Shown one piece after another: positions 1 through 11,200 of a DNA stretch of 64,000 bases. Under the pieces are notes generated by a model. It searched no databases and was not told the origin of the DNA. It saw nothing but the letters and a program-made list of their open reading frames with translations. Both the position numbers and the translations under genes were made by a program. Positions within the stretch are counted from its first letter, which is position 1, and the number at the start of each line of letters is the position of its first letter. Source of the stretch: Phlebotomus papatasi (Eukaryota > Arthropoda > Insecta > Diptera > Psychodidae); the NCBI RefSeq assembly GCF_024763615.1, contig NC_077224.1:75836712-75900711 (forward strand), read 5' to 3'.

Positions 1-303
1 GAAATTTTTGCTAATGAAAACTATTTCATTAAAATTTACTAATTTAGAGACTGTCTTTTACGAGTTAAAGAGACTGTTTTTAATAAGATCTTAGATCTTA
101 TTGAAAATTTGTAAAAAAAAGACGATTTTCCACATAAAATGTAAGAAAGAATTTGTCAAATTGATATTACGACATCTTTCTGACTAGATTTTAACAAAAT
201 CGATTTTGCTCTTAAAAACTTTTTCTTTTGGAGTAGTAATTTACAATGATTAGAGACTTATTATTAATACTGCAACAACATGAACACTGCAACGCATTTA
301 TAC
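1..303. other. AT-rich stretch, weak internal repeat similarity
   Basis: No gene is visible. The part around 95-165 resembles the stretch around 41665-41740: both have a run like 'TTTGTAAAAA..GA' followed by 'GATTTTC', a TATAAAA-like run and 'TTGTCAAA'. They may be two decayed copies of one unnamed repeat. No ends could be defined. Confidence 0.25.
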
Positions 304-305
304 TA

Positions 306-539
306 CAGTAGACTCTCACTCAATCGGCTCTTTTTCAATCGGGCGAAAAATTTTGTTGACAATTTTCACGTTTAATTATGAAGCTAATTCGCTCAAATTC
401 GCTGTAGTTCTTCCTATTTTATCGTGATTCTTAATTATTAAGCACTTTTTGTGGAACTTACAAAGGCTTTAACGCCCAAATTTATCGATAAACCGGATGA
501 CATTTTGCCCGATATGCACGATTGAGAGAGAGTCTACTG
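306..539. mobile_element. MITE, TIR CAGTAGACTCTC, TA duplication
   Basis: A 234-bp non-coding element with inverted ends: CAGTAGACTCTCACTCAATC on the left and the complement of GATTGAGAGAGAGTCTACTG on the right. A TA dinucleotide flanks each end (304-305 and 540-541), as expected for Tc1/mariner-type integration. A single end of the same family, in the opposite orientation, lies at about 61990-62039. No coding remnant is visible, so the superfamily assignment rests on the TA target only. Confidence 0.75.
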
Positions 540-544
540 TATTG

Positions 545-1240
545 GAGTTGCATCGTTCTTGCTTGCGTTCACCGCCGTCTTAATGTTATTTACCCATTTT
601 ACCCTCCTCAAAACTGAATTGTTAACAAGTTCAAAATAAAGCTCTTAACAAATTATTTTAAATATAAAATATATTACTGTTTTTTTTATAATAAATAATG
701 CAAAAGAAAATTTAAAAAAAATGACAAAATAGTTACCAAGGACAAAAAAAATATTAGGAAGAAATGGAAAGAATTGCCATTTCTTTCGATTTACTCCCTT
801 ACAAACCCCGATAGACTTATATGACTCCCTGATCATTTGCACGTGACTGGAGGAAAATTGTCAAGCTATTCCCTAATGCGCGGGATTAATGAAGACACAA
901 GTTGAATATAAAGCGTGTAGTGTACACGTGTGCAGTTATTGCTGAGGATTGTGATGCAATGCATTACGTTTGCATTGCTTGAAAACATGATATTAGCACC
1001 ATCAGAGTAAAGAGAATGCAGTGAGATATGAATAATAAGCTATAAGAGGGTTAATGGGATCAAAATGACCAAAAAAGATATGTTTTCTACTGATAGAACT
1101 CAAAGATAGGAGCAGTAGGGTACAAAAATAGGTAATCATAAAGAAGTACTTTTAATTGTAGGATTTGTGCTTCCTTACGGCCTTTTTTTGTCTTTGTGGT
1201 CTTTGTACTTCCGAAACAATAAATGATTTCAAATATTCCT
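545..1240. other. AT-rich intron-like DNA, no gene seen
   Basis: No exon, RNA gene or element end could be supported here. The only long open frame (minus, 645-842) is low-complexity Phe/Ile/Lys sequence of the kind AT-rich DNA gives by chance. Confidence 0.4.
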
Positions 1241-1242
1241 AC

Positions 1243-1495
1243 TTAACTCTTTCGTTTTTTTTGGGACTCTGAGTACCCAAAGCAGCATATGAATGTTCTG
1301 TGAAAAACAATGTTTTTTTAAATATTCAGAACTGTTAAAAAACCTCTTCTTGTGGAGGATTACATACAAACTATAAGGATGTCCAAATGTAAGATATTTT
1401 TTGTAGGACCTCAATTAATTTCTGAGCTTAGATATTTTTGATTAAAAAATTGTGAAATTGGCTTGCAGCATATGCTGCGGTCCGGAAAGAGTTAA
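1243..1495. mobile_element. TTAA-flanked MITE (piggyBac-type target), copy 1
   Basis: A 245-bp core is bounded by TTAA at both sides (1243-1246 and 1492-1495) with short inverted ends CTCTTTC / GAAAGAG. A closely similar copy in the opposite orientation lies at 55507-55754, also with TTAA at both ends. TTAA duplication is characteristic of piggyBac transposases, so this is inferred to be a non-autonomous piggyBac-type element. It has no coding capacity. An internal GCAGCATATGCTGC palindrome lies near the right end. Confidence 0.65.
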
Positions 1496-1764
1496 AACCT
1501 ATTCTAAATCCACATATTGTACCTCTGTATTTATCTTTTCTTCTTTGTTATACTAGTATGGAGTTTAAACGGTAAGGGATACTGTTTTTTGGTCTATGGT
1601 GACCCCCCCCCCTTCCCTGCCAATAAGGTAATATTATATAAAGATGTTTTTCACCTGTCTTCTTCTTCCTGACGAAACTAATCTTTTTAGTTTTTCTTGA
1701 AATTGGCTCAAGCAATTTCATTCTCTAAATCTACTAAAACTAAAACTGCACAGAGAGAGCAATA

Positions 1765-2694
1765 CAGTAGAGTCTTCTAAATTCGAACGCTCGGACGGTA
1801 GGGGAGACTGGGGCAAAGCTTGTCAAAACGCATATTTAATTCTTTCACGAGCTCTGAGAAAACTTAAACGTTTTATAAATGAGCATATTCTTTTAGAACA
1901 TTTACTGTTCTACAACATTGCAGAAGACTATTTTCCTCTATCTCGAAAGAAATGTGATTTTCGAATCATTTTCTAAAAGTTGATTTTGTGGAGATTCTCA
2001 AAATTGCTGGGGCAAATTTTGTCAGTCTTCGGATAATTTGTGACATTTTACTCTCGCAAACGTTAAAAATATTAAATAGACATATTTTTATAGGAAATTT
2101 ATTCCTCTACAACTTTGTCGAAGATAGTTTTTCTCTATATTAACGAGAAATGTGCTTAAATTGAGCTAATCAGTATTGATATTTTCTGTAAGCCAAATAT
2201 TCCAAAAATACGGCTCAGAATTTCATTTTTTTTTATTTTACATAATCCTTCCGCGAATCCCTTGAAACTTTGTAAGTTTGAGAAGGTCCATGAAGGCTAT
2301 CTATAGTAAAAATTTCAAGCCTCAGTCTCTTTTATTTTTAGAAAATAGTGAATATTGAAATTTTCGTTTTGACAAATTTTGCCCTAATCTCCGCCTATTT
2401 CTGACATATTTCTCATCTCCCAAATTCGAACGATTTTGTCAAAACTAACGAAATTTATATGAGATTAAATTGTACTTTGAATAAAATTCCCATACTTTCT
2501 CACAAGTCTTAGTGGTAACATACCTCCTTTTCATTTTATACGATCATAATGTATGTAAACATTCAGGAAGAAGCACATAAATGTGATTTTCATTTATCCA
2601 GTATACGAATTTTTTAATATAACGCCACAATTGACCTTTGAATCCAAACGTCCGTCGTTCGAATTTGAGAGATTCAGATTTGAGAGACTCTAAA
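1765..2694. mobile_element. TA-flanked MITE split by a nested MITE
   Basis: The left end CAGTAGAGTCTTCTAAATTC and the right end (reverse complement TTTAGAGTCTCTCAAATCTG, then CTCAAATTCGAAC) form imperfect inverted repeats flanked by TA (1763-1764, 2695-2696). A different element (1801-2395) is inserted 36 bases inside the left end. A truncated, uninterrupted relative at 8824-9027 runs straight from the 'TTCGAACGCT' end into the sequence that here follows the insertion, which supports the nesting. Confidence 0.65.
1801..2395. mobile_element. GGGGAGACTGGGG-family element, copy 1 (nested)
   Basis: A 595-bp element begins GGGGAGACTGGGGCAAAGCT and ends with the degenerate complement CCCTAATCTCCGCC. 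TA lies on both sides (1799-1800, 2396-2397). It is homologous along its length to 23534-24083 in the same orientation. The two inverted ends share the theme 'CTGGGGCAAA..TTGTCAAAAC'. No protein-coding remnant was recognised. It sits inside another MITE. Confidence 0.8.
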
Positions 2695-2699
2695 TAATC

Positions 2700-3330
2700 T
2701 TACGACATGTTCACGCCCGGGAACAAGTTTTCTCGGCATATTTTCGCGTTTCAGACGACTTCCAAGAAATGACTTCACGCTGTTTGTCCATCCGTGTGTC
2801 CCTTCAGCCGTTATCACACCTAGAAGCCAAACGGTTAGAGATAAAGACTTGGGGACAGTGGACTTCCCCGTAAGTCGTCATCGGGTTCCATTGGGTCCCG
2901 ATCAAAATCCCGAAAGTCAAAATCCCGAGAGCCAAAATCCCGAATGGGCCAAAATTCCAAAATCCCGAATTCTTAGTCATAGCTAATCCCACGATTGCAC
3001 CTGCGCTGGCTGCAGGTAAAGGGAAATTGTCTGTGTCTTGGGAAATTATTCTAAACATTATCCTTCATATAATTTTATTCCTTTCAGGAATTTGAACATT
3101 CGAGATTTTGGCTTTCGGGATTTTGGCTGCCTCCGGAATCCATTACCATGCCCCTCCAAAAGCATGTTTTTTGGGATTGTTCTAAAACGCATCGTTGCGA
3201 TTTTTTATTTTTGGATATGTTCTGAAGGTTGTCTAGACGGATATTTCGCCCATATACGAAAATTCTGTTGAATCATTCCCAATAAACCTAATAACGGGTT
3301 TTCAAGGTCAAAGGTTAAAAAGGCTTTAGG
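2700..3330 (+). repeat. Dispersed repeat of unknown class (GCCAAACGGTTAGAG), copy 1
   Basis: The segment carries the phrases GCCAAACGGTTAGAGATAAA, 'GCATGTTTTTTGGG', 'TAGACGGATATTTCGCCCATA' and 'GTTGAATCATTCC'. The same series recurs in order at 53105-53300, in reverse orientation at 47690-47935, and in part at 41290-41400. The series looks like a decayed, once longer dispersed element. No open frame or terminal repeat identifies it. The Foldback-like element at 2893-3135 interrupts this copy. Confidence 0.5.
2893..3135. mobile_element. Foldback-like element with tandem-repeat arms, copy 1
   Basis: The left arm contains repeated units of the type CAAAATCCCGAA(A)G, and the right arm contains the complementary CGGGATTTTGGCTTT type. 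They flank a unique centre. The outer ends match those of the copy at 19881-20163, which lies in the opposite orientation with a homologous centre. The flanks are GGTTCCATT (2884-2892) and GAATCCATT (3136-3144), a 9-bp duplication with two mismatches. Arms made of short tandem repeats plus 9-bp target duplications are the hallmark of Drosophila FB elements, so an FB-like origin is inferred. Confidence 0.65.
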
Positions 3331-3680
3331 GAGCCTATTCCTCTACCGAATGTGGTTATGTTTTTCTTGTTAGAATGATCTTGGAATTCATAACAAGCCC
3401 GAACCGATTCTAGTCGGTTATGAACCGGTTATGAACTAATAAGTAATTTTAATCCGAAATTCAAATGCATTACTCCTAAGGCATTTTGAGCGGTCTTTTG
3501 ACTGATTTATAAATCTGTTCAAATCGACTGTTAACCGGTAAACAGTAGATGATGCGACAAAGTAATTTTAAGCTTCGAACCAACCCAAAGCATGAGACAT
3601 TTTTCCAACCCTTTACGGAATTAAGCCAGAAGGGCCTATATTTAAATCGATTTGGTCTATTTTAGATTTCATTCAAACAA
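3330..3680. repeat. Dispersed repeat (AACCGGTTATGAAC), copy 1
   Basis: The segment has repeated 'ACCGGTTATGAAC', 'ATTACTCCTAAGGCATTTTG' and 'TTTATAAATC' phrases. The same phrases occur in reverse orientation at about 47390-47640, with a weaker trace near 34660-34700. It follows directly on the preceding dispersed repeat in both places, so the two may belong to one longer element. The class is unknown. Confidence 0.45.
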
Positions 3681-3689
3681 CTACATTAG

Positions 3690-4950
3690 TAGTTCCAACC
3701 GGTAATGACTATGCCCAGGGGGGTGACTTAAGCACTGAAAAATGCAACCAGTTTTAGTGTAAATTTTTCCCTATTTTCGTATATATTTCACGAGATATCT
3801 CCAAAACTACGTAGTTTGCCAATTCGGGATTTTCGGTTGCCCATTTTATATTAAATTGGCTTTTATTTTGTATTTGTATTATTTGCTAATTCATTCTACA
3901 ATGACCGAAAACAGCTAATAAACTCAAAAGTTTTTTCGGCACACTAGAAACATATGGGAAACATACGAAACGTCATACCCCTGACTATGCCAATGACTTT
4001 AATTTATTCATTTATGAAGAGCCGTAAACCGACAAGTACCCAAAAAGTATCCGAAAGGATATTTCACGGAGAGCACTACCTTCGGAATGAATTGAAGCAT
4101 TCCGCAACGCTTTACCATTTTTCAATAAAAAACTAAAAGAAATATCTCTGCTTGAATTAATATATGAGATTTCTTTCTGTCACAAGATTAAAAAAAATGA
4201 CTAAATATTAAGAAAAGTGCAAGGAAGACGGATAAATGGGGTCTGTTTCAGAACTTAGAATAAAATTTTAAAAAAAAATATCCAAAATGAAAAAATAGTC
4301 AAGAATTATAAAATTTGCAGCGTAACCTTGTTCATTCGTTTGCTAAAAAGTTAAAAGTTAAAGAAACAAATTCCCGTATCCCTATTAAAATGTTCATTGG
4401 AGTAGTTTAGATTCTATAATAAAATTCTGAAAATTTTGTATTACACATAACCTTCGAACTCATTTTTTTATGTTTTTAATGGATGGGACCTATGGCTCTT
4501 TTCAAGAAATTTGAGGCATTGGACTAGTTAATAAAAAATAATATTAAATGAGACAATTTTATTAAAAAGATATTGTAAAAAAAAACTGAATTATTCGAAG
4601 CTTGAGTCGTGCGAAGGTATCGTGCTTTCCCCTAATTATTTTTTGCTAAATATGGTTATAAATGAAACAAAGTTCTATTTAATGCGAATCCACAATTCTA
4701 CAGTAAGATTAATCTACTATGTCAGAAATCAGAAACTGGGCCAAATTTGAGGTAAAAATTTGAAAAGAAGACAAATAGATAGATATTTTAAATGGAAAAC
4801 TCATTAAAAATATTATAACAAGTAATAGAATTTTACAATAAGTTGTTCATTAACAATAAAAGCAATTAGTTAGAGTGCAATTATAAATAGTAATTAAACA
4901 ACTTAATAGCCCCTCTCCCTAATCAATTATTTATATACGCTGCAAATTAT
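3690..4950. other. Intron-like DNA downstream of the last LRP exon in view
   Basis: No exon could be supported. A stretch at 4020-4130 (GTACCCAAAAAGTATCCGAA then 'GAATTGAAGCATTCCGC') resembles 51615-51720, so a short dispersed repeat may be present. Around 4605-4635 the sequence 'GAAGGTATCGTGCTTTCCCC' resembles the right end of the MITE family at 9583-10206 and 37689-37903, and may be a solitary end. The next exon of the receptor gene must lie beyond the left window edge or be unrecognised here. Confidence 0.35.
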
Positions 4951-5027
4951 TGATCGAGAGTGGAACAATCGCATGGAAAGGCTTGATGGTAAAAGAAATT
5001 ATTGGTAAAAGAAAAATGTGCACTTAC

Positions 5028-5282
5028 AACATGCTGTCTCCTCATCAGCTCCATCCTCGCAGTTCCTCTTGCCATCGCACAGCTGTGACTTGGGGATGCA
5101 CTTGGGCGTGCCACCTGGTCCACCCTGTGGGCACAAGAATTTATTGTCTGGACACGCAATCACAGTGCAATTCGTCTCGTCGCTCTTGTCGAAGCAATCA
5201 TTGTAGCCGTCACAATGGAATTTGCTTGGGATGCAGACCTCATTTGTGCATCGAAACTGTCCACTATGGCATGGAGGGAAAC
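5028..5282 (-). CDS. LRP1: LRP1-like gene, exon with LDLa modules 5 and 6
   Basis: This 255-bp exon lies after the acceptor CTGTACTGCAG and ends at T|GTAAGTG, with phase 1 at both sides. It encodes two LDLa modules. Module 5 starts FPPCHSGQFRC and ends CDGYNDCFDKSDETNC. Module 6 starts CPDNKFLC, has an expanded Gly/Pro loop (PQGGPGGTPKC), and ends CDGKRNCEDGADEETAC. All twelve cysteines and the acidic SDE/ADE ends are present, so both modules should fold around calcium. The intron before it is only 91 bp, the one short intron in the gene. The split codon at the 3' end begins with T. In insect LRP1, as I recall it, the next segment begins EGF-like modules, but that exon is not in view. Confidence 0.85.
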
Positions 5283-8200
5283 CTGCAGTACAGCACAAGA
5301 GTGCCACATTATTAACAACATTCACTCTCAAAATAAATATTCAACACAACAAAAGCCTAATCTATAGACTTACTGCATCCTTGCTCATCGGAATTATCTC
5401 CACAGTCATTTTTGTGATCACATTTCAATTGCAAATCGAGGCATCGCTGTCCATTGGCACACCGAAATTGGTCCAATCGACACGACACCCCCGGACAACC
5501 CTCTTCATCCTTTCCACTCCGACAGTCCAAATATCCGTCACATTTCTTCTCCTTTGGCACACACAAATCCGTCACATGGCCTCCATTCATCGTTGCCTGT
5601 TGCCCTTCTGGCGCTGGCCCACAGTGAATGTCGTCCTGCAGACACTTCCGATATGCTGCTTATTGCCGTATTTTGGCGGGACAGATTTTGTTAGTTTTTT
5701 TTTTTTTTTTTTGGATGGAAGGGTATATGAAGAAGAAAAAGACAGGAAATTCAATTTAATTTAATACAAAATTACTTTTCGAGAATCTTGCTCTTTCTCT
5801 CACTCCCACTTTGTGGCTTTTCTTCTGACACAAACAATTTAGCATGAGGTCAATGACAAAGTTCAACGAGCCAACTGTGTTCCCTTTTCTTCTGACTCAG
5901 GAGGAATGGGGGCTTACCAAGTTGTAATTGTAGTCTATCGTCTTGTGGTTACATGAAATATTACTATTATCATCTCTAAATTAATTATGTAATTTTCTAA
6001 AGTAATAAAAGATTGATCTATCCCTTGTATCACATGCACTTGCTAGTTAAAATTTTAATGCAATTCACAATAAATAATTGTCATAATCAGTGTTCAAATG
6101 TGTAATTTGTGTCTGTGAATTTTATTTGTTTTTTAGAGTTTGATCTGTTTATTCATAAAAAAGTGGACCTGTGGAAAAGTGGATATGTTAAGTGGCCCAA
6201 AGTGGTACCTACACTGAGAGAAATCCGAAAAAGTTAAAATAACATTCCGGAAATGTTAATTTTACCTTGCATTATTGATCCGAAATCGGTGTAAATATTA
6301 CCCTTTTTAGGTGTATTGGGGGTTAAAGTTACCCTTTTTTCATGTTAATTTTACCCTTAAAAGGCTCAAAAGGTATAAAATTAACAATAAAAAATGTTGA
6401 TATATTTTTACACCTAAAAAGTGTTAAAGTTATGAGGAAAAAAAGTTAATCGAACCCTCTTTTTTTTCTCAGTGTAGGATAGCGAGAAGAGGTAAAAGCG
6501 GCATATTTGTCTATTAAAAGCGTAAACGTAAGCTTAATATTTCTTGAAATCGTCATGATTTTTTAAGGATAATTTTCATAGGTTATCTAATCAAACAAAC
6601 TGAGTTTAGAAGTTCAAAGTCTAAATACGTTTAAAAAGCGTATTTCTAAACAATTTCAAGTAAATATGGATTCATTTGAAAGGTATTGAAACACCTGACC
6701 AGTAGAGCGATTCTATAACAATATGACAATGTCATATGACAAGTATTTATGATAAATTCGAAATCAGTGTAACATTAAAGGTCAGAGGTCACTGAACGGC
6801 CATTAAGGAACTCTAAGAAGTTCTCAGTAATTGACACGAATCACATTTTCAATTAGTTTTTTTTTTCTGAATTTACTAACATATTCAAAATTTGTCATAT
6901 GATATTGTCATACTATTACAGAATTCCCCTACAGGTCTAGATCGACCTGAGAGATTTACCGTGCTATCACACTAGGATTTTTCAATTTGTAAATTCAATT
7001 TAAGTTTCAGATGAATTATTCCTATGCGCTATTTTGCATTAAAAATCATTTGAATTAATAGATTTTCGCTTATTTATTCATATAAAGTAATATTTGGTCC
7101 ACCAAAACATGTTTAAATATGCTAAAATAGCATAAATGTGGTTGCTCAAATTAATTTTAACTCAGCAAATTAAAATGTTAAAATTGTTCAATTATTCCAA
7201 TTTTATTGGACTTAGGCGATATAGGCACCCTCATTTTCGTTGTTTTTTTCTGCAAATGAGGTTCAACTATATATGTGAAGTAGTTCCTCAAATTCTTCAC
7301 TAAACATATGAAGAAAATTGTTGTGTCCAAAAAATCACCAATTGCGATATCATCATACATTTTTTCAATGAATCCGTGGGCAGATCTCTCTTGGATCCAT
7401 TTTCTGGCCCAAAAATCTCTTCCTTTTACCTTGAGACACATTTTTATTGAACATGCATCCTATATAAAATAGGAAAATTTCTTCCTCATCACTGGACTCA
7501 CTCATTTTTCTAATAATGTAACAAAATCACAAATGACAAAATAAAACAACTGGCAATCTGCGCGGCTTTTTTGAATTTAGCAAATTTCTCGCAAAAATGT
7601 GTCCTGACTATGAAAAATTTCAAGTGATTCTCGCAATTTTAATGCTCAATTTGTTGAGTTCAATTTAAAATTAAATTGTAAAAAATCCTAAGTGTGATAG
7701 CACTTGATTATGAGTTTATTAAGAATAAAACAATTAATCAGTCAAAAATTAGATTTAATAATTGATAAATTAAATTTTTTATCAATAAAAAATACTTATA
7801 AGTCTTATTTATATAGGGTGGAGTAATCACTTATCGCCATGTTTAGGAAAAAGAGGAATAAATTTTATTATAACTTTTGAACTCTTACTACAAGATAACT
7901 CAAATTTGACACAAAACTACTTAGATGTATTGGATCTGGATTCATGAAAACAATAGTCCTAGAATTTAACTCTGGACTACTTAAAAAACTAATTTTTATT
8001 AACAATGCAGAAATAACCATTTCGTCGCCATTTTTTACTACCTTTCGCCAGTTCTGTCACCACTTCTCGCTACCCACTTGAAAAGGTCCAAACTCGATTA
8101 TTTTAGGCAATGTTATAAAAAGAATACATTCAGCATTTCTTTTATCTCATGATCACCCTATTATTACTCACTTTAAACGATTTTCTTTACCTTTATTTCA

Positions 8201-11200
8201 GAAATCAAATTATAGATCTATTGCAGAAAGTAAACAACGCAGATTTGACAACTGAGAATCTACGAAGTGAATTTAGCGTCGCCTTATGAAATAAGATGGC
8301 GACAGGTGGTAAAATCATTCCAAAATATTACCACTTTTCGCCATGCCTCATTTTTATATAAAAATAATATAAAATGAAATATTAATTAACTAAATACAAA
8401 TTTTATGTATTCCACAAGGTTAATTAAATATTCAATAGACAAATCATTTATCCAAAAAGATATTTCTTGCTCGATGAAAATTTGATCACACTCACAAGTA
8501 TATTTGGTAAGAAATATTGGATTCGCTGCACTTGCTTAAAATATTACTATAAAAAATGCTTAAAATCGTAAATCCAAAACGAATAGACGGCGGTGTCCGC
8601 ATAAATGCAAAATGTAATATTACTTGAAAAGGACTCGAGTGTAAGCACAATAAATAAAATAAATAAATAAAAATAAATAATTATTATTTTTCGACTCTAT
8701 ACGTAGCAGCAATAAAAATACAAAGAACTTTGCGGCTCATTTATTTCAGAAATCGCGAAAAATAGCGATTTTAATATGAGTGGCGAAAAGTGGGGCACTG
8801 GCGAGAAGTGGTGATTCCACCCTATTGCAGAGTCTTCTAAATTCGAACGCTTGGGGGGTACGAATGACATTTCTCATCTCAAAATTCAAACGATATTTTC
8901 AAAACTAACGGAATTTATGGAAGATTGTACTTTAAATCAAATACTCGTGTTTTTTCACAAATCTTTAGTCATTACGTACTTCATAATGTATTTAAATAAT
9001 CGCACCCCCTTTTTTTCTCAGTGTATGCAAATCGTTTGGGATAAAAAGAACTGTGATTATTATTTACTGAAATTTTTACTGATCCAAAAGTGTACGAAAG
9101 ATATAAACTTCTAAAATGACCAAATTTACTTTTGAGATAAACATTTTTGGTTATTAAATTAGCAGATTGGTCAATAAAAATCAATTTGTTCATTCTATAT
9201 AATTTAAACTGTTAAAACAAATTTCAATGTTAAGTTTGTAAAGAACCAGTAAAATCATAAGTCTCTTCATATCAAATCAAAATTGTCAAAATAGTTTATA
9301 ATTTTTCATTATGCTCATTTAATAGGGTCATCCCTTTTTTGTGAAAGAAAAATAATATTTTCAAATTATACTGTTTATGATCTCTATTTTAATATAGAAC
9401 AAATTTCATTGTTAATGACAATTTTAATTGCAGTTTTTTTTTATTTTTAATGGTTCAATATCATTTTATACTGCTAAAGAGCAGAGTACAAATTTCATTA
9501 TAAATTTTTCACGTTAATGCGATTTAAGAATAGTTTTAAATCTGTTGTAAAATGAATAAATGTATTAAATCTAAAATAGTTAAGGGAAAGTACTCTCCCT
9601 TCGAACGTTCATGCCTTCAAATCATGTGAATTTTATATTATTTCTCTAAGAGACTTACTGTGTTATCACACTTGCACATTGAAATTTTAATATGATTCAC
9701 ATTAATTGTCGCTGGTGAGAGTCCAAATGTGTAATTTGTGTGTTTGAATCATTTTATATTCAAAATTTGATCTATTTGTTGATAAAAAGGTAGACTTGGC
9801 CCGCAAAATTTGATATAAATTGATTTATAGCATTAATGCGAAAAATTAATGCGATTTTCTCTTTAATTTTTTAATGTGAAAAATATTTATGCTTTAGGTA
9901 AATTTAAAGTTATTTTTGCAGGCCAAGTCCACTTCTTTATCAATAAATAGAAAAACCCCAAATATTAAGTGACACAAAGACACAAATAACATATTTGGAC
10001 GCTCACAAGCGACAATTATTGTGAATCACATTAAAATTTTAATGTGCAAGTGTGATAACGCCGTTACACATATATATTAATTATTAGTTATCTTATCGTT
10101 AATTATTGATAATTACGTGATAATTTATGTATAAATGTCTTAGAGAAGATAAAAGAAATTCACATTATTCGAAGACATGAACGTTCGAAGGGAGAGTACT
10201 TTCCCCTAGATGTTTTTATTGAAACATTTTTTTGTCTAACCTTACAATGATAATGGAGATGTAAAAGTCAATAAAAAATGGCAAGAAAAAAAACTTCTAC
10301 AAGTCAATTTCAAATAGAAGTCTCTCTATCTGAAGGAACAGTTTCGAATAGAACAACTTCCAAGGAAGCAATTTTGTCAAGAGACTAAAACTTTTATAGG
10401 ATTTTCATTAAATAATTCACTGAGAGAGACTAGGTTCTCTTAAAAGTCAAAACAATAGTTTACCACAAGTGCATGAAACTCCATTAAGTACAAGTGCATA
10501 GGTATATTCTTACTTCGAAATCACTTTTGGATTTAGATTGAACTAGTAAATTGGCAGAGAAAACAGCTTAAACTCTCAACAAATTCTTAATGGAATTTCC
10601 TCTGTGTTTTCTTATAAAACAAATAGACAATTCTATCATAAATGGCAATTAAGCTGTGAGGGAGAGAAAGAGCCAAGGTAGAGAGAAAATTTTAAAGGCA
10701 CTTACGACAATCTGATTCATCAGATCCATCCACACAGTCAATGGTCATGTCGCATTTGTAATGTGGCGGGATGCAGTAAGTCTTATTGAAGACATACTGA
10801 TTACAGCTAAATTGCTGTGGCTCACATTCAGGTGGAGCTGGAAGAAAAAGGAAGATAAAAGGGTTGAATATAAAAAGAGAGGAAGGAAAAGCATGTATGA
10901 GAAGACTAACGTGTTAAACATAAATTTACCACCCAAAATCCCACACTTTGTGACCCCAACCAATCTCCCCAAATGTAGGTCGAATGAAAAGTCTTGAGAG
11001 CAACTCTTATAAAATATAAGTAAACGATAGAATTATAAATAATAGTGGATTAATAGTAGGTAGAAGTGGGGTACCTTTAAAAGTGGGGTACCTTTAAAAT
11101 TGGGATTTTTCTCCAATGTTTAAGTGGAACTGAGCCATTTCGTAAAGTAATTTAGTTTCCCAACCTGTTTGTGCACCTAATTATATCACGATAAGGCTCA

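Noticed and set aside
1602..1612. Poly-C run as a functional element
   Set aside because: Simple homopolymer; no supporting context.
2804..3271. Open frames over the Foldback-like element, rich in FGILALGI-type repeats
   Set aside because: They are translations of the tandem CGGGATTTTGGC units, not proteins.
4947..5331. Other frames overlapping the LDLa 5-6 exon on both strands
   Set aside because: Shadows of the exon at 5028-5282; no motif of their own.
5222..5764. Longest open frame in the window (180 codons, plus strand)
   Set aside because: It lies antisense to the two LDLa exons and runs through their splice sites and a poly-T tract. The minus-strand cysteine pattern and splice sites show which strand is coding.
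10745..10997. Overlapping open frames around the LDLa 2 exon
   Set aside because: Out of frame with or antisense to the supported exon.
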